Below are positions 10,350 to 18,251 of a stretch of 33,145 nucleotides of DNA, one piece after another. Position 1 is the first letter of the stretch. Each line of letters begins with the position of its first letter. The notes below the pieces were generated by a model. The model was given only the letters and a program-made list of their open reading frames with translations. It did no database searches and was not told the origin of the DNA. The DNA comes from Arthrobacter sp. (GTDB taxonomy: Bacteria; Actinomycetota; Actinomycetes; Actinomycetales; Micrococcaceae), in the NCBI GenBank assembly GCA_029257465.1, contig JARIBG010000077.1, forward strand, positions 1 through 33,145. The letters run 5' to 3'. A program made the translations under genes and the position numbers.

Positions 10350-12280
10350 GAGATTCGTCCCTGGGCGTCCGGGACGGACCGGCTGTCCTCGGAGGGTTCG
10401 AGCTGACGCTGCCCGAGACCGCCGTCGGCCTTCCACTGCCGCAGACTCAGCTGCTCCGGATCCAGTGCCGCTACAGCGGTGTGGGAGATCTTGGGGTGCA
10501 GTGGCCGTGAGTCGTCCTCGCCGACCCCCATCAGATCCTCGTGCATCTTCTCACCCGGTCGCAGACCCGTGAAGACGATACCGATGTCCTTGCCCGACAT
10601 CGCGATCATGCGCTGAGCCACGTCGAGGATCTTCACGGGCTCACCCATGTCGAGGATGAGCACCTCCCCTCCCCTGCCGATCGCGCCGGCCTGGACCACG
10701 AGCTGGCACGCCTCGGGGATGGTCATGAAGAAGCGCGTCACCTCCGGATCGGTGACCGTGATCGGACCGCCGTTGCGGATCTGCTCGGTGAAGAGTGGCA
10801 GCATGGAACCCCGGCTGCCGATGACATTGCCGAAGCGCACGGAGACGTACTGCTGCCCCGTCCGCTCAGCGTGCCAGGACGTGAGCTTCTCCGCGACGCG
10901 CTTGGAGTGGCCGAGGGCGCTGGTGGGATCGGCGGCCTTGTCCGTGGAGATGTTGACGAAGTTCGTGACCCCGACGGCGGACGAGGCACGCAGTACGTTG
11001 AGCGTGCCGTGCACATTCGTCTTCCAGGCCTCCTCCGGGTACTGCTCGAGGAGGGAGACGTGCTTCAGTGCCGCGGCGTGGAAGACCACCTGCGGTTCTC
11101 GGTCCTCGAAGATGTCCAGGAGTGCATCGGCGTCACGGATATCGGCCAGGACGGTGTCGCGGCCCGTGAGCAGCCCGCGTCCCGTGAGGGAGATCTGCGT
11201 GGACTGCAGGCCCGTCTCGTCGCGGTCCAGCATGATGAGTTCTGCCGGGGCGAACCCGGCCAGTTGCCGGCAGAGCTCGGATCCGATGGAGCCGCCGGCT
11301 CCGGTCACGAGGACGCGTTTGCCCGTGATGTAGCCGGCCACCTCGTCGGGATGGATGTCCACCGGCCGTCGGCCGATGAGGTCCTCGACAGCCACTTCGC
11401 GGAAGTCCGTGATGGCGGCACCTGCCCCGGCAACTCCGAGCATGTCACGCAACGGTGGCAGGACGAGCACCCTGATACCGAGACCGGCCACCAGATCCGA
11501 GACCCGACGGACCTGCGCCGCCTCGACCTCGGCGAACGCGATGACCAGCACCGAGGCCTGGGTCCTCGAGGCGATGTCGCGCAGATCGTCGATGGTCCCC
11601 AGGACCGGCACGGTGGACAGCCGCAGATGCTTCTTCGAAGCGTCGTCGTCGATGAGGCCCACCGGGATGTAGGGGGATCCGGGATCCTTCATCATGCGGT
11701 CCACGAGCGAGTTCCCGAGGAACCCCGCGCCGTAGATCAGCGTGTGCTGGGCGTCCTCGCCGGGCTTGGCCTTGCTCTCGACGTACATGCGCTTGAGGTA
11801 GCGGGTGGCGGCGAGGAACATGCAGGCGAAGGGGAACGCGATGATCCCGATGCTGCGCGGCACCGCCAGCACCGGGAAGAATGCGACGCTGACGAGGACG
11901 AGGATGACACCCACCAGGACCGCCACGATGACCAGCAGCTTGGCCTCGTGGAAGCTGCCGAAGCTGTACCTCCCCCGATACAGCGCGAAGCTCAGCCCGA
12001 CGATCAGTTGGGCGATCACCGCTACCGCGCAGAAGACGACGATACCGGGATCGTTGATCTCGTTGACCAGCAGTTCGTAGCGCAGGATCAGGGCGAGCAG
12101 GATCGCCACGATCCAGGCCGCGGCGTCGAGCAGGTACTGCGACCACAACCAGATCGCGGGTTTGTCGCCCGAGGACGACCCTCTGACGGACCCGGCGGTG
12201 CTCGAGGCGCCCCGGTGACCGTCACGGTGACCGTCACGGTGGTCGTCGCGGTGGTCGTCCCTGTGTTCGGTGAGTCCCAT
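10346..12280 (-). CDS. CapD/PglF-type membrane nucleotide-sugar 4,6-dehydratase/epimerase
   Basis: A 644-residue FlaA1/WbpM-family protein. Residues 5-22 are His/Asp/Arg repeats, four membrane helices follow (about 48-70, 80-100, 116-138, 142-160), then a first Rossmann domain (YGAGFLG, 183-189) and the catalytic SDR domain with TGAGGSIGS (326-334) and STDKAADPTSALGHSK (445-460). Family members turn UDP-GlcNAc into a 4-keto-6-deoxy sugar that feeds the partner transferase. The position of the usual Tyr or Met of the active site reads Leu456, with Lys460 kept; this also occurs in actinobacterial relatives as I remember them. ATG at 12280 with TTAGGACAC upstream is chosen; the open frame continues to 12355 without a better start. 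Confidence 0.85.
   Translation of the reverse strand: MGLTEHRDDHRDDHRDGHRDGHRGASSTAGSVRGSSSGDKPAIWLWSQYLLDAAAWIVAILLALILRYELLVNEINDPGIVVFCAVAVIAQLIVGLSFALYRGRYSFGSFHEAKLLVIVAVLVGVILVLVSVAFFPVLAVPRSIGIIAFPFACMFLAATRYLKRMYVESKAKPGEDAQHTLIYGAGFLGNSLVDRMMKDPGSPYIPVGLIDDDASKKHLRLSTVPVLGTIDDLRDIASRTQASVLVIAFAEVEAAQVRRVSDLVAGLGIRVLVLPPLRDMLGVAGAGAAITDFREVAVEDLIGRRPVDIHPDEVAGYITGKRVLVTGAGGSIGSELCRQLAGFAPAELIMLDRDETGLQSTQISLTGRGLLTGRDTVLADIRDADALLDIFEDREPQVVFHAAALKHVSLLEQYPEEAWKTNVHGTLNVLRASSAVGVTNFVNISTDKAADPTSALGHSKRVAEKLTSWHAERTGQQYVSVRFGNVIGSRGSMLPLFTEQIRNGGPITVTDPEVTRFFMTIPEACQLVVQAGAIGRGGEVLILDMGEPVKILDVAQRMIAMSGKDIGIVFTGLRPGEKMHEDLMGVGEDDSRPLHPKISHTAVAALDPEQLSLRQWKADGGLGQRQLEPSEDSRSVPDAQGRIS
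12213..12260 (-). repeat. Four tandem 12-bp units coding a His-rich N-terminus
   Basis: Four consecutive 12-bp units (12213-12224, 12225-12236, 12237-12248, 12249-12260). The first two are identical (CGGTGACCGTCA on the plus strand); the other two differ from each other at one base and from the first pair at a few. Read on the minus strand they code for HRDD/HRDG repeats at the start of the CapD-type protein. The unit length is a multiple of three, so copy-number change would alter the tail without breaking the frame. Confidence 0.85.
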
Positions 12281-12385
12281 GTGTCCTAACAATGCCGTGC
12301 AGCCTGCAACCGCGTTCCCTTCGCACCCCGGCGGGTGGGCCGGCGGCGGTGGCACCGGGACGGGCCGGGCAGGGGTGGAACACGG

Positions 12386-12418
12386 TGTAATAGACTGCTT
12401 CTACGAAGAGGGTATCAA
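12386..12418. promoter_or_regulatory. Candidate overlapping divergent promoters
   Basis: In the 212-bp gap between the divergent dehydratase and glycosyltransferase genes, the minus strand reads TTGATA (12413-12418), 18 nt, then TCTATT (12389-12394), a plausible sigma-70-like promoter. On the plus strand the same place reads TGTAATAGACT, giving a -10 of the actinobacterial TANNNT type (TAGACT, 12391-12396), with no good -35. The two -10 boxes overlap, so the two directions would compete. No mapping data exist; this is motif reading only. Confidence 0.4.
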
Positions 12419-12492
12419 CTGCACCGCCCGCACCTGCATCGCCCGCGACCGAGCAGTTCCGCACTCCCCCGGTCCGGCCTGGAAGGAATCTG

Positions 12493-13467
12493 TTGCTCGT
12501 CCCCGACGCCGGCACGGACCGCGTGTTCATCGTCATCACGACCTTCAACAGGGCACACTATCTGCAGCAGCTCCTCGACTCGATCGCGCTGCTCGACCCG
12601 CGACCGAGCGGGGTGGTCGTCGTGGACAATGCGAGCACCGACCACACGGCCAGGGTTCTCGCCGGCGTCGAGCTGCCCTGTCCGCTGCTGGTCGAGCACC
12701 TCCCGGCGAACGTCGGAGGGGCCGGCGGCTTCGCCGCCGGTATGGCGCGCGCCATCTCCGAAGGAGCCGGTTGGCTCTGGCTCATGGACGACGACGTCGT
12801 CGTACTCCCCGACGCGCTGGCCTCCTTCCGGCCCTGGCAGGAGCGCTACTCCTGCATCCACGGGCGGCGGTACGACGCCGCGGGGCAGCCCTTCTTCTGG
12901 CAGCATCTGCTGAACGACGTCCTCGGGGTCCATCTGCCGGTCCGCGGGGACGTCTTCGCGCGATCGTCGGTCTTCCACACGAATGTGGGCTGCTTCGAGG
13001 GCATGCTGGTGTCCACCGACGTGGTCCGGGAGATCGGGCTGCCCGATGCACGCTTCTTCCTCAACGGGGACGATCTCACCTACGGATGGCTCATCTCGCA
13101 GCGCTACCCCGTGGCCTACGTGGACGCCTTCGTCCTGCAGAAGACCCGGGCCCAGCGCCAGATCGACCTCGGGGTGCGGCACCTGAACGACTCGAGCGAT
13201 CTCTCCCGCTACTGCGGCATGCGCAATCGAGGCCATCTGGCCCGCTACCTGCAACTGCACGATCGGTTCAACAGGGTGGGCTTCGGTCTCGGCACAGCGC
13301 TGTCGGCTGTCAAGGAGATCGTCAGGCTGATCGCCGTCGAGCGCTCCCTGTCGGGCGTCGACGCGGTGTGGCGCGGCTGGCGCGCCGCGCGTGTCATCCT
13401 GCGCGATCCGCACTGGCAGCCCGAGCCCCCGCTCGCGCCCACCGGCCCAGCGGTAGCAGCCCGATGA
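12493..13467 (+). CDS. GT2 family glycosyltransferase (GlfT1-like)
   Basis: A 324-residue GT-A fold glycosyltransferase, cytoplasmic or membrane-associated. The N-terminal nucleotide-binding part has VFIVITTFNRAHYL and VVVDNAST; NVGGAGGF (73-80) and LMDDDV (98-102, the metal-binding Asp cluster) are typical of the actinobacterial galactofuranosyl/rhamnosyl-transferase group; LNGDDLTYGW near 190 is the likely catalytic-base region. The start is TTG at 12493 with AAGGAA 5 nt upstream. Its stop overlaps the next ATG (ATGA). It probably adds a sugar to the lipid-linked glycan begun by the divergent genes; donor and acceptor cannot be read from sequence. Confidence 0.85.
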   Translation: MLVPDAGTDRVFIVITTFNRAHYLQQLLDSIALLDPRPSGVVVVDNASTDHTARVLAGVELPCPLLVEHLPANVGGAGGFAAGMARAISEGAGWLWLMDDDVVVLPDALASFRPWQERYSCIHGRRYDAAGQPFFWQHLLNDVLGVHLPVRGDVFARSSVFHTNVGCFEGMLVSTDVVREIGLPDARFFLNGDDLTYGWLISQRYPVAYVDAFVLQKTRAQRQIDLGVRHLNDSSDLSRYCGMRNRGHLARYLQLHDRFNRVGFGLGTALSAVKEIVRLIAVERSLSGVDAVWRGWRAARVILRDPHWQPEPPLAPTGPAVAAR

Positions 13468-14387
13468 GCTGGGCTGTCGTCGGCGGCACCGGTTTCGTGG
13501 GGGCGGCGGTACTGCAGGCCCTCGACGCTGCCGGTATCGCCGCGCACGCTGTCACGGCACCGCGCCTGGAATCGGAGGCTGTCTCCGTTGCGGCACTGCT
13601 CGGAGAGCTCCCGCATGTCGACTCCGCTGCCCTGGAGTCGGCGTTCCGGGGGCACGACGTCGTCGTGAATGCTGCGGGTCTGGCCACGCCGTCGGCGCCC
13701 GCGGGTGCCGAGCTCACGGGGGCGAACGCACTGCTTCCCGCCGTCGTCGCCCATGCCGCTTCCAGGGCCGGGGTCCGCCGTGTCATCCACCTGAGCAGTG
13801 CCGCGGTGCAGGGCCGCATGCCCGTGCTCGACGAGTCGCCCGCCGTGCTGCCGTTCTCCGCCTACTCACGCAGCAAGGCACGCGGCGAGCAGACCCTGGC
13901 CGCGATGGACCTCCCCGACATATCCGTCGTGATCCTCCGGGCCACTTCCGTGCAGGGTGACGGCCGGCCCACGACGACGGCTCTGGCGCGGCTCGCCCGC
14001 TCCCGGTTCGCCTCGGCGGCAGCCCCCGGCACCGCGCCGTCGCCCGTGACCTCGGTCGGCGCACTCGCGGAGCTCGTCCTCGGGCTCGGCCGGTACTCCT
14101 CGGCGGTGCCGGGGATCGTGCTGCAGCCGTGGGAAGGCCTCACCGTGCGCACGGCCCTGCAGTCCGCCGGCGGCAGCCCGCGCCTGCTGCCCGCCGTCCT
14201 GTGCCGGATCGCCGTCACGGCCGGCTTCGGGATCTCGGCCCTGCTGCGAGGGCGCCTCGACGGGCAGGTGCGGCGCGTGGAACTCCTGTGGTTCGGCCAG
14301 GACCAGGTACGCGGATGGGCCGTGGACCACGGACTCCGGCCGCAGGCCCGGGTGCAGGAGGTCCTGGCCCGCGCCGGAGTCGACTGA
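13464..14387 (+). CDS. NAD-dependent sugar epimerase/dehydratase-like protein (extended SDR)
   Basis: A 307-residue Rossmann-fold protein with the cofactor loop VVGGTGFVG (5-13), NAAGLA near 70, LSSAAVQG near 110 and the catalytic pair in YSRSK. These mark an extended short-chain dehydrogenase of the nucleotide-sugar epimerase group. The C-terminal half is divergent, so the substrate is open. The start ATG overlaps the stop of the upstream glycosyltransferase gene (ATGA), which indicates one two-gene operon. Its stop is only 3 bp from the stop of the convergent sua5 gene, leaving no room for a terminator between them. Confidence 0.8.
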   Translation: MSWAVVGGTGFVGAAVLQALDAAGIAAHAVTAPRLESEAVSVAALLGELPHVDSAALESAFRGHDVVVNAAGLATPSAPAGAELTGANALLPAVVAHAASRAGVRRVIHLSSAAVQGRMPVLDESPAVLPFSAYSRSKARGEQTLAAMDLPDISVVILRATSVQGDGRPTTTALARLARSRFASAAAPGTAPSPVTSVGALAELVLGLGRYSSAVPGIVLQPWEGLTVRTALQSAGGSPRLLPAVLCRIAVTAGFGISALLRGRLDGQVRRVELLWFGQDQVRGWAVDHGLRPQARVQEVLARAGVD

Positions 14388-14390
14388 AGC

Positions 14391-15071
14391 TCAGTCGTCT
14401 GCTGCTGCAGGAACATCGCCGGCGTCGTCGCCCATCAGACCCGGCACCACCTCGCGGAGCCGCTCGAGCGACAAAGTGCCCTGCCGCACGATCCGCAGCA
14501 CCTCTCCCGTCGCGTCGATGATCGTCGAACCGATCCCCTCGGCATCCACGCGCGGTCCGGCGTCGAGGTAGACCGCCACGGACTCGGCGAGCTGCGCGGC
14601 GGCGTCGGACACACTCGTGGCAGCGGAGTGTCCCGTCCTGTTCGCCGAGGAGACCGCGAGCGGACCCGTGAGCGTGAGCAGTTCCAGGGCGACGTCGTCG
14701 TCGGGCACGCGTAATGCCACTGTTCCCAGGGTGTCCCCGAGATCCCAGCTCAGCGACGGCTGCGCACGGCAGATCAGCGTCAGAGCCCCGGGCCAGAAGA
14801 TCTCGGCCAGCCTTCGTGCGTCGGGGTGGACATCCACAGCGAGCCCGTCGAGCGTCTGGAGCCGGGGGATCAGGACCGGAGGCGGCATGTTCCGCCCGCG
14901 TCCCTTCGAGGCGAGCAGTGTGGCCACGGCCTGCGGCGAGAAGGCGTCGGCGCCGATACCGTAGACGGTGTCGGTCGGCAGGACCACGCACTGCTTGAGC
15001 TCCACGGCCTGCTGCGCAGCAGAGAGTCCTTCGCTTCGCTGGGCGGGATCGGAGCAGTCGTAGCTGGTCAT
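14391..15071 (-). CDS. L-threonylcarbamoyladenylate synthase (Sua5/YrdC family)
   Basis: Makes threonylcarbamoyl-AMP from threonine, bicarbonate and ATP for the t6A37 modification of ANN-decoding tRNAs. The 226 residues are a single YrdC domain with PTDTVYGIGADAF (32-44), the KGRGR basic cluster (56-60) and SSANRTG (141-147), the nucleotide-binding S-x-N motif. The C-terminal Sua5 domain is absent, so it is a TsaC-like short form. ATG at 15071 is chosen because GATGAGG precedes it; the frame is open further upstream to 15131 without need. In mycobacteria sua5 lies between hemK/prmC and rfe; here a glycosyltransferase gene separates it from prmC. Confidence 0.9.
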   Translation of the reverse strand: MTSYDCSDPAQRSEGLSAAQQAVELKQCVVLPTDTVYGIGADAFSPQAVATLLASKGRGRNMPPPVLIPRLQTLDGLAVDVHPDARRLAEIFWPGALTLICRAQPSLSWDLGDTLGTVALRVPDDDVALELLTLTGPLAVSSANRTGHSAATSVSDAAAQLAESVAVYLDAGPRVDAEGIGSTIIDATGEVLRIVRQGTLSLERLREVVPGLMGDDAGDVPAAADD

Positions 15072-15211
15072 CACGACCTCATCCTTCCACTGCTGAAGAC
15101 GACGCCGTACATCGGCGCCCGCCACCGGCACTGGCTGTGCAGGGGCGGGCGAAGCTCAGGCTGACCGCGGCGGGCGCCGGGCGGACGACGTCGGGCGTCA
15201 CGCGGACACCA

Positions 15212-16135
15212 TCAGGCCGACGGAGGCGGCCCGAAGCCGCGTCCGCGCAGCCCGGCGGAGTAGGCGGCGAACCATGCCCGCAGTCCCCCGAGGTCGCGCT
15301 GCGTGAGGAAGTAGTAGGGGAAGCCGATCACGTCCGCAGCGAACCAGCGGAGGTTGCGGTACTTGCGTGCCAGAAAGGCGCGATTGCGGAAGTAGGAGAA
15401 CCGCTTGAAATCACCCGCCGGGATCACTGGCGTGAGGAACCCGCCGAAGATCGGTTTCATCTCGGACCACGTCGCGGGATGGCGCACCGCGACGCTCGTG
15501 AGGGTCCCGTAGCGAAGACCGGCTTTCCTCACGCGCGCGAGGAAGTCCACCTCGTCACCGCGGATGAAGTACTTCATGTCCGGCAGCCCGATCGTGGAGA
15601 ACACCTCTGCCCGGATGAGCGCACCGTTGAAGAAGTGCACCATGTCCGGCAGGTAGTCCCTGGCCTCCAGGGTCGCCCTGTCATTGGTCAGCAGCCCGTT
15701 GATGCGGAAGTTGAAGGACAGTCTGCTCGGGTCGGAGGTCGCGGCGACCAGCGGGCTGACGATGTCGAGCTCGTGCTCCTGCGCCGCGGCGAGCAGTTCG
15801 GCGAGGCAGCGCTCGTCCTCGGGATGACCGTCGTCGTCCATCAGCCAGATCCACTGTGCGCCGCTGGCGATCGCGGCGAGGATCGCGAAGGCGAAACCGC
15901 CGGCGCCACCCAGATTCGCCTCGGACCGCAGGTAGTGGATGGTGCCCGGAGCCGCGTCGACGACAGCGGTGGCCGGCATCGTCCCCGAATCCACCAGGGC
16001 GATCGTGGAGATGGGCGCACTCTGGGCATCGAGCTTGCCCAGCAGCAGGGCGAGCTCCGCGGGCCGGTCATAGGTGACGGCGGCTACCGCCACCGTCACA
16101 GGACCATCGAAGGTCCGCCCGGTCTGCTGCGTCAT
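15212..16135 (-). CDS. GT2 family glycosyltransferase (GlfT1-like), second copy
   Basis: A 307-residue GT-A glycosyltransferase of the same group as the one at 12493: VTVAVAAVTYDRPAEL at the start, NLGGAGGF (74-81), WLMDDDG (97-103) with the Asp cluster, FNGALIRAEVF and IRGDEVDFLAR as acceptor/catalytic-base region, and FKRFSYFRNRAFLARKY near the end. The start ATG overlaps the prmC stop (ATGA), so this surface-glycan gene is translationally tied to a translation-factor methylase. A 140-bp gap without visible signals follows before sua5. Galactofuranosyl or rhamnosyl transfer is likely but not shown. Confidence 0.85.
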   Translation of the reverse strand: MTQQTGRTFDGPVTVAVAAVTYDRPAELALLLGKLDAQSAPISTIALVDSGTMPATAVVDAAPGTIHYLRSEANLGGAGGFAFAILAAIASGAQWIWLMDDDGHPEDERCLAELLAAAQEHELDIVSPLVAATSDPSRLSFNFRINGLLTNDRATLEARDYLPDMVHFFNGALIRAEVFSTIGLPDMKYFIRGDEVDFLARVRKAGLRYGTLTSVAVRHPATWSEMKPIFGGFLTPVIPAGDFKRFSYFRNRAFLARKYRNLRWFAADVIGFPYYFLTQRDLGGLRAWFAAYSAGLRGRGFGPPPSA

Positions 16136-16998
16136 CGCGGCACCGCGTCCGTCGTCGTGTCCTGCTCGATTCCCCTCACGGCACTCGTCGCGCGGTCGCG
16201 TCCGGTGAGATCCTGATGCGTCGTCACCGCGCCCCAGGCGCCCAAGTCCTCGAGGAAGGCTGCTACTGCGGCAGCCTGCGTCTCGGCGTGCTCCATGACG
16301 AAGTACCCGCCGGGCTTCAGAAGCCGCGCGGCCGTCACGGCGGCGGCGCGCGGCAGTTCCAGTCCGTCCAGTCCCCCGCCGTAGAGCGCCACGTCCGGAT
16401 CGTGTGCGGCGACCTCGGGATCCACCGGGACGGCGCCCTCCGGGATGTAGGGCGGGTTGGACACCACGATGTCGAACGAACCGTCCTGCTCCGGCAGGGC
16501 CGCGGCCAGGTCACCGCGCGTCAGGTGCACCCCGAACGGTTCGAGATTGCGGGCCGCCCAGGCGAGGGCGAGCTCGCTGAGCTCGACGGCGTGCACCTCG
16601 GCGCCAGGGACCTCGTCGGCGACGGCGGCCGCGATCGCCCCCGACCCTGTGCCCAGATCGACGATCCTCGGACGCTCGAGACCCAGGGCCCGGTCGATGA
16701 CGAGCTGCGCCACCGACTCGGTCTCAGGACGCGGCACGAAGACACCGGGACCCACGGAGAGCTCCACGCCGCGGAAGAAAGCCTTCCCGGTCAGGTGCTG
16801 CAGGGGTACACGCTCGGCCCGCTCCTCGATCAGCGCCTCGAAGCCCTCCGGCACGTCGGCCCCCGTCAGCGCCAGCGCCTGCAGGCGGCCGCGGGAGACT
16901 CCCAGCAGATGCGCGGCGAGGAGCTCGACGTCGACCCGCGGACTGGGGACCCCGGCCTCGCGGAGCCGCTGCTCGGCCGAGCGGAGCGCGTCCTCCAC
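16132..16998 (-). CDS. prmC: Peptide chain release factor N5-glutamine methyltransferase
   Basis: Uses S-adenosylmethionine to methylate the Gln of the GGQ loop in release factors RF1 and RF2. The 288 residues have the N-terminal helical substrate-binding domain (about 1-80), the SAM motif IVDLGTGSGAIAAA (about 112-125) and the diagnostic NPPYIP (about 181-186). The start is GTG, 2 bp after the stop of prfA, whose product is the substrate; no separate strong ribosome site is seen, so coupling is likely. Its own stop overlaps the start of the downstream glycosyltransferase gene. Confidence 0.95.
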   Translation of the reverse strand: MEDALRSAEQRLREAGVPSPRVDVELLAAHLLGVSRGRLQALALTGADVPEGFEALIEERAERVPLQHLTGKAFFRGVELSVGPGVFVPRPETESVAQLVIDRALGLERPRIVDLGTGSGAIAAAVADEVPGAEVHAVELSELALAWAARNLEPFGVHLTRGDLAAALPEQDGSFDIVVSNPPYIPEGAVPVDPEVAAHDPDVALYGGGLDGLELPRAAAVTAARLLKPGGYFVMEHAETQAAAVAAFLEDLGAWGAVTTHQDLTGRDRATSAVRGIEQDTTTDAVPR

Positions 16999-17000
16999 GC

Positions 17001-18080
17001 CTAGTCGTCCGCGCCGATGGCGTCGAGTCGTGCCTGCTCGTCGAGCTCGATCGCCGACTGCACCACGGGTTCCAGATCGCCGTTCATCACGGCGTCGAGA
17101 TTGTAGGCCTTGTAGCCCGTGCGGTGATCGGCCACCCGGTTCTCCGGGTAGTTGTACGTGCGGATGCGCTCGGAACGGTCCATCGTGCGGATCTGCGACT
17201 TCCGGATGTCCGAGTTCGCGGCGTCGATCTTCTCCTGCTCGTGGGCCAGGATGCGCGAGCGGAGCACCCGCATCCCCGCCTCGCGGTTCTGCAGCTGTGA
17301 TTTCTCGTTCTGCATCGCGACGACGATCCCGGTGGGCAGGTGGGTGATGCGGACCGCCGAGTCCGTGGTGTTCACGGACTGGCCACCGGGACCCGAGGAG
17401 CGGTAGACGTCGATCTTCAGATCGTTCTGGCTGATCTCGACCTCCTCCGGCTCGTCGACCTCCGGCAGCACGAGCACGCCTGCGGCGGAGGTGTGGATCC
17501 GGCCTTGCGACTCGGTGACCGGGACGCGCTGCACCCGGTGCACACCGCCCTCGAACTTGAGCCGGGCGTAGACGCCCTCGGCGGGATCGTTCGAGGAGCC
17601 CTTGATGGCCATCTGCACGTCCTTGTAGCCGCCGAGATCGGACTCGGTGGCCGAGAGGAGTTCCGTCTTCCAGCCGCGGGACTCGGCGTAGCGGGCGTAC
17701 ATGCGCAGCAGATCGCCGGCGAACAGGGCCGCTTCGTCGCCCCCCTCACCGCCCTTGACCTCGATGATCACGTTGCGGCTGTCATTGGGATCCCGCGGGA
17801 TCAGCAGTCGGCGCAGTCGCTCCTGGGCTGCTGCGAGCTGACCCTCGAGGACGGGCACCTCTGCTGCGAACTCCGGGTCCTCGTCCGCCATCTCCCGCGC
17901 TGCCTCGAGGTCGTCACCCACCATCGTCCACCGGTTGTGCGCGTCGACGATGCGCCCGAGCTCGGCGTACCGGCGTCCGAGCCTGCGTGCCAGTGCCTGA
18001 TCCGCGTGGACGGCGGGATCGGCGAGCTGGTCCTGCAGCTCGGAGTGCTCGTCGAGCAGCCCCTGGATGGATTCGAACAT
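17001..18080 (-). CDS. prfA: Peptide chain release factor 1
   Basis: A 359-residue factor that ends translation at UAA and UAG. It has the N-terminal helical domain, the codon-recognition region (tip residues near [41 protein letters not shown], listed here only as landmarks in part) and the catalytic loop [10 protein letters not shown] with GGQ (about 234-236 in the usual numbering), which PrmC methylates. The start is ATG at 18080 with GAGGT 7 nt upstream. It is read from a short leader after two hairpins downstream of rho. The rpmE gene, which lies between rho and prfA in mycobacteria, is missing here. Confidence 0.97.
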   Translation of the reverse strand: MFESIQGLLDEHSELQDQLADPAVHADQALARRLGRRYAELGRIVDAHNRWTMVGDDLEAAREMADEDPEFAAEVPVLEGQLAAAQERLRRLLIPRDPNDSRNVIIEVKGGEGGDEAALFAGDLLRMYARYAESRGWKTELLSATESDLGGYKDVQMAIKGSSNDPAEGVYARLKFEGGVHRVQRVPVTESQGRIHTSAAGVLVLPEVDEPEEVEISQNDLKIDVYRSSGPGGQSVNTTDSAVRITHLPTGIVVAMQNEKSQLQNREAGMRVLRSRILAHEQEKIDAANSDIRKSQIRTMDRSERIRTYNYPENRVADHRTGYKAYNLDAVMNGDLEPVVQSAIELDEQARLDAIGADD

Positions 18081-18109
18081 CGGGTGTACCTCTTTCGGCG
18101 TGTGCGCTC

Positions 18110-18115
18110 AGTCTA
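18110..18115 (-). promoter_or_regulatory. Candidate -10 element of prfA
   Basis: TAGACT on the minus strand lies 30 bp before the prfA start, of the TANNNT type common in Actinobacteria, just after the long hairpin at 18122-18180. No good -35 is visible at 17-18 bp. It would give prfA its own promoter with a leader of about 23 nt. Confidence 0.35.
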
Positions 18116-18121
18116 CGAAGT

Positions 18122-18180
18122 CCGAGATGGCAGAAATGACCGTTCCTCCCGCAAGGGATCGGTCACATCTGCCGTCTCGG
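18122..18180 (-). other. Long imperfect hairpin in the rho-prfA spacer
   Basis: Arms 18122-18141 and 18161-18180 pair over 20 positions with two mismatches and one G-U. Inside the loop a 4-bp stem (18147-18150 with 18155-18158) closes on the plus-strand sequence GCAA. No U-run follows on the minus strand. It lies right after the terminator-like hairpin at 18199-18243. The spacer is too short to hold rpmE. It may be a second terminator, a processing site or a structured leader of prfA. Confidence 0.55.
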
Positions 18181-18198
18181 CGCCGGCCTTAACGGCCA

Positions 18199-18243
18199 CA
18201 GCCGTCCGGGACACATCGGCGTACCGCGTGTCCCGGACGGCTG
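18199..18243 (-). terminator. Terminator-like hairpin after rho
   Basis: A perfect 16-bp inverted repeat (18199-18214 and 18228-18243) with a 13-nt loop starts 9 nt after the rho stop. Stability should be very high. There is no U-tract, as is frequent for high-G+C organisms, so it is called terminator-like. Confidence 0.6.
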
Positions 18244-18251
18244 GTGGGTTG

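Noticed and set aside
12270..13463. An upstream extension of the SDR epimerase frame
   Set aside because: It overlaps the glycosyltransferase in another frame; the epimerase starts cleanly with ATG at 13464 and the Rossmann motif.
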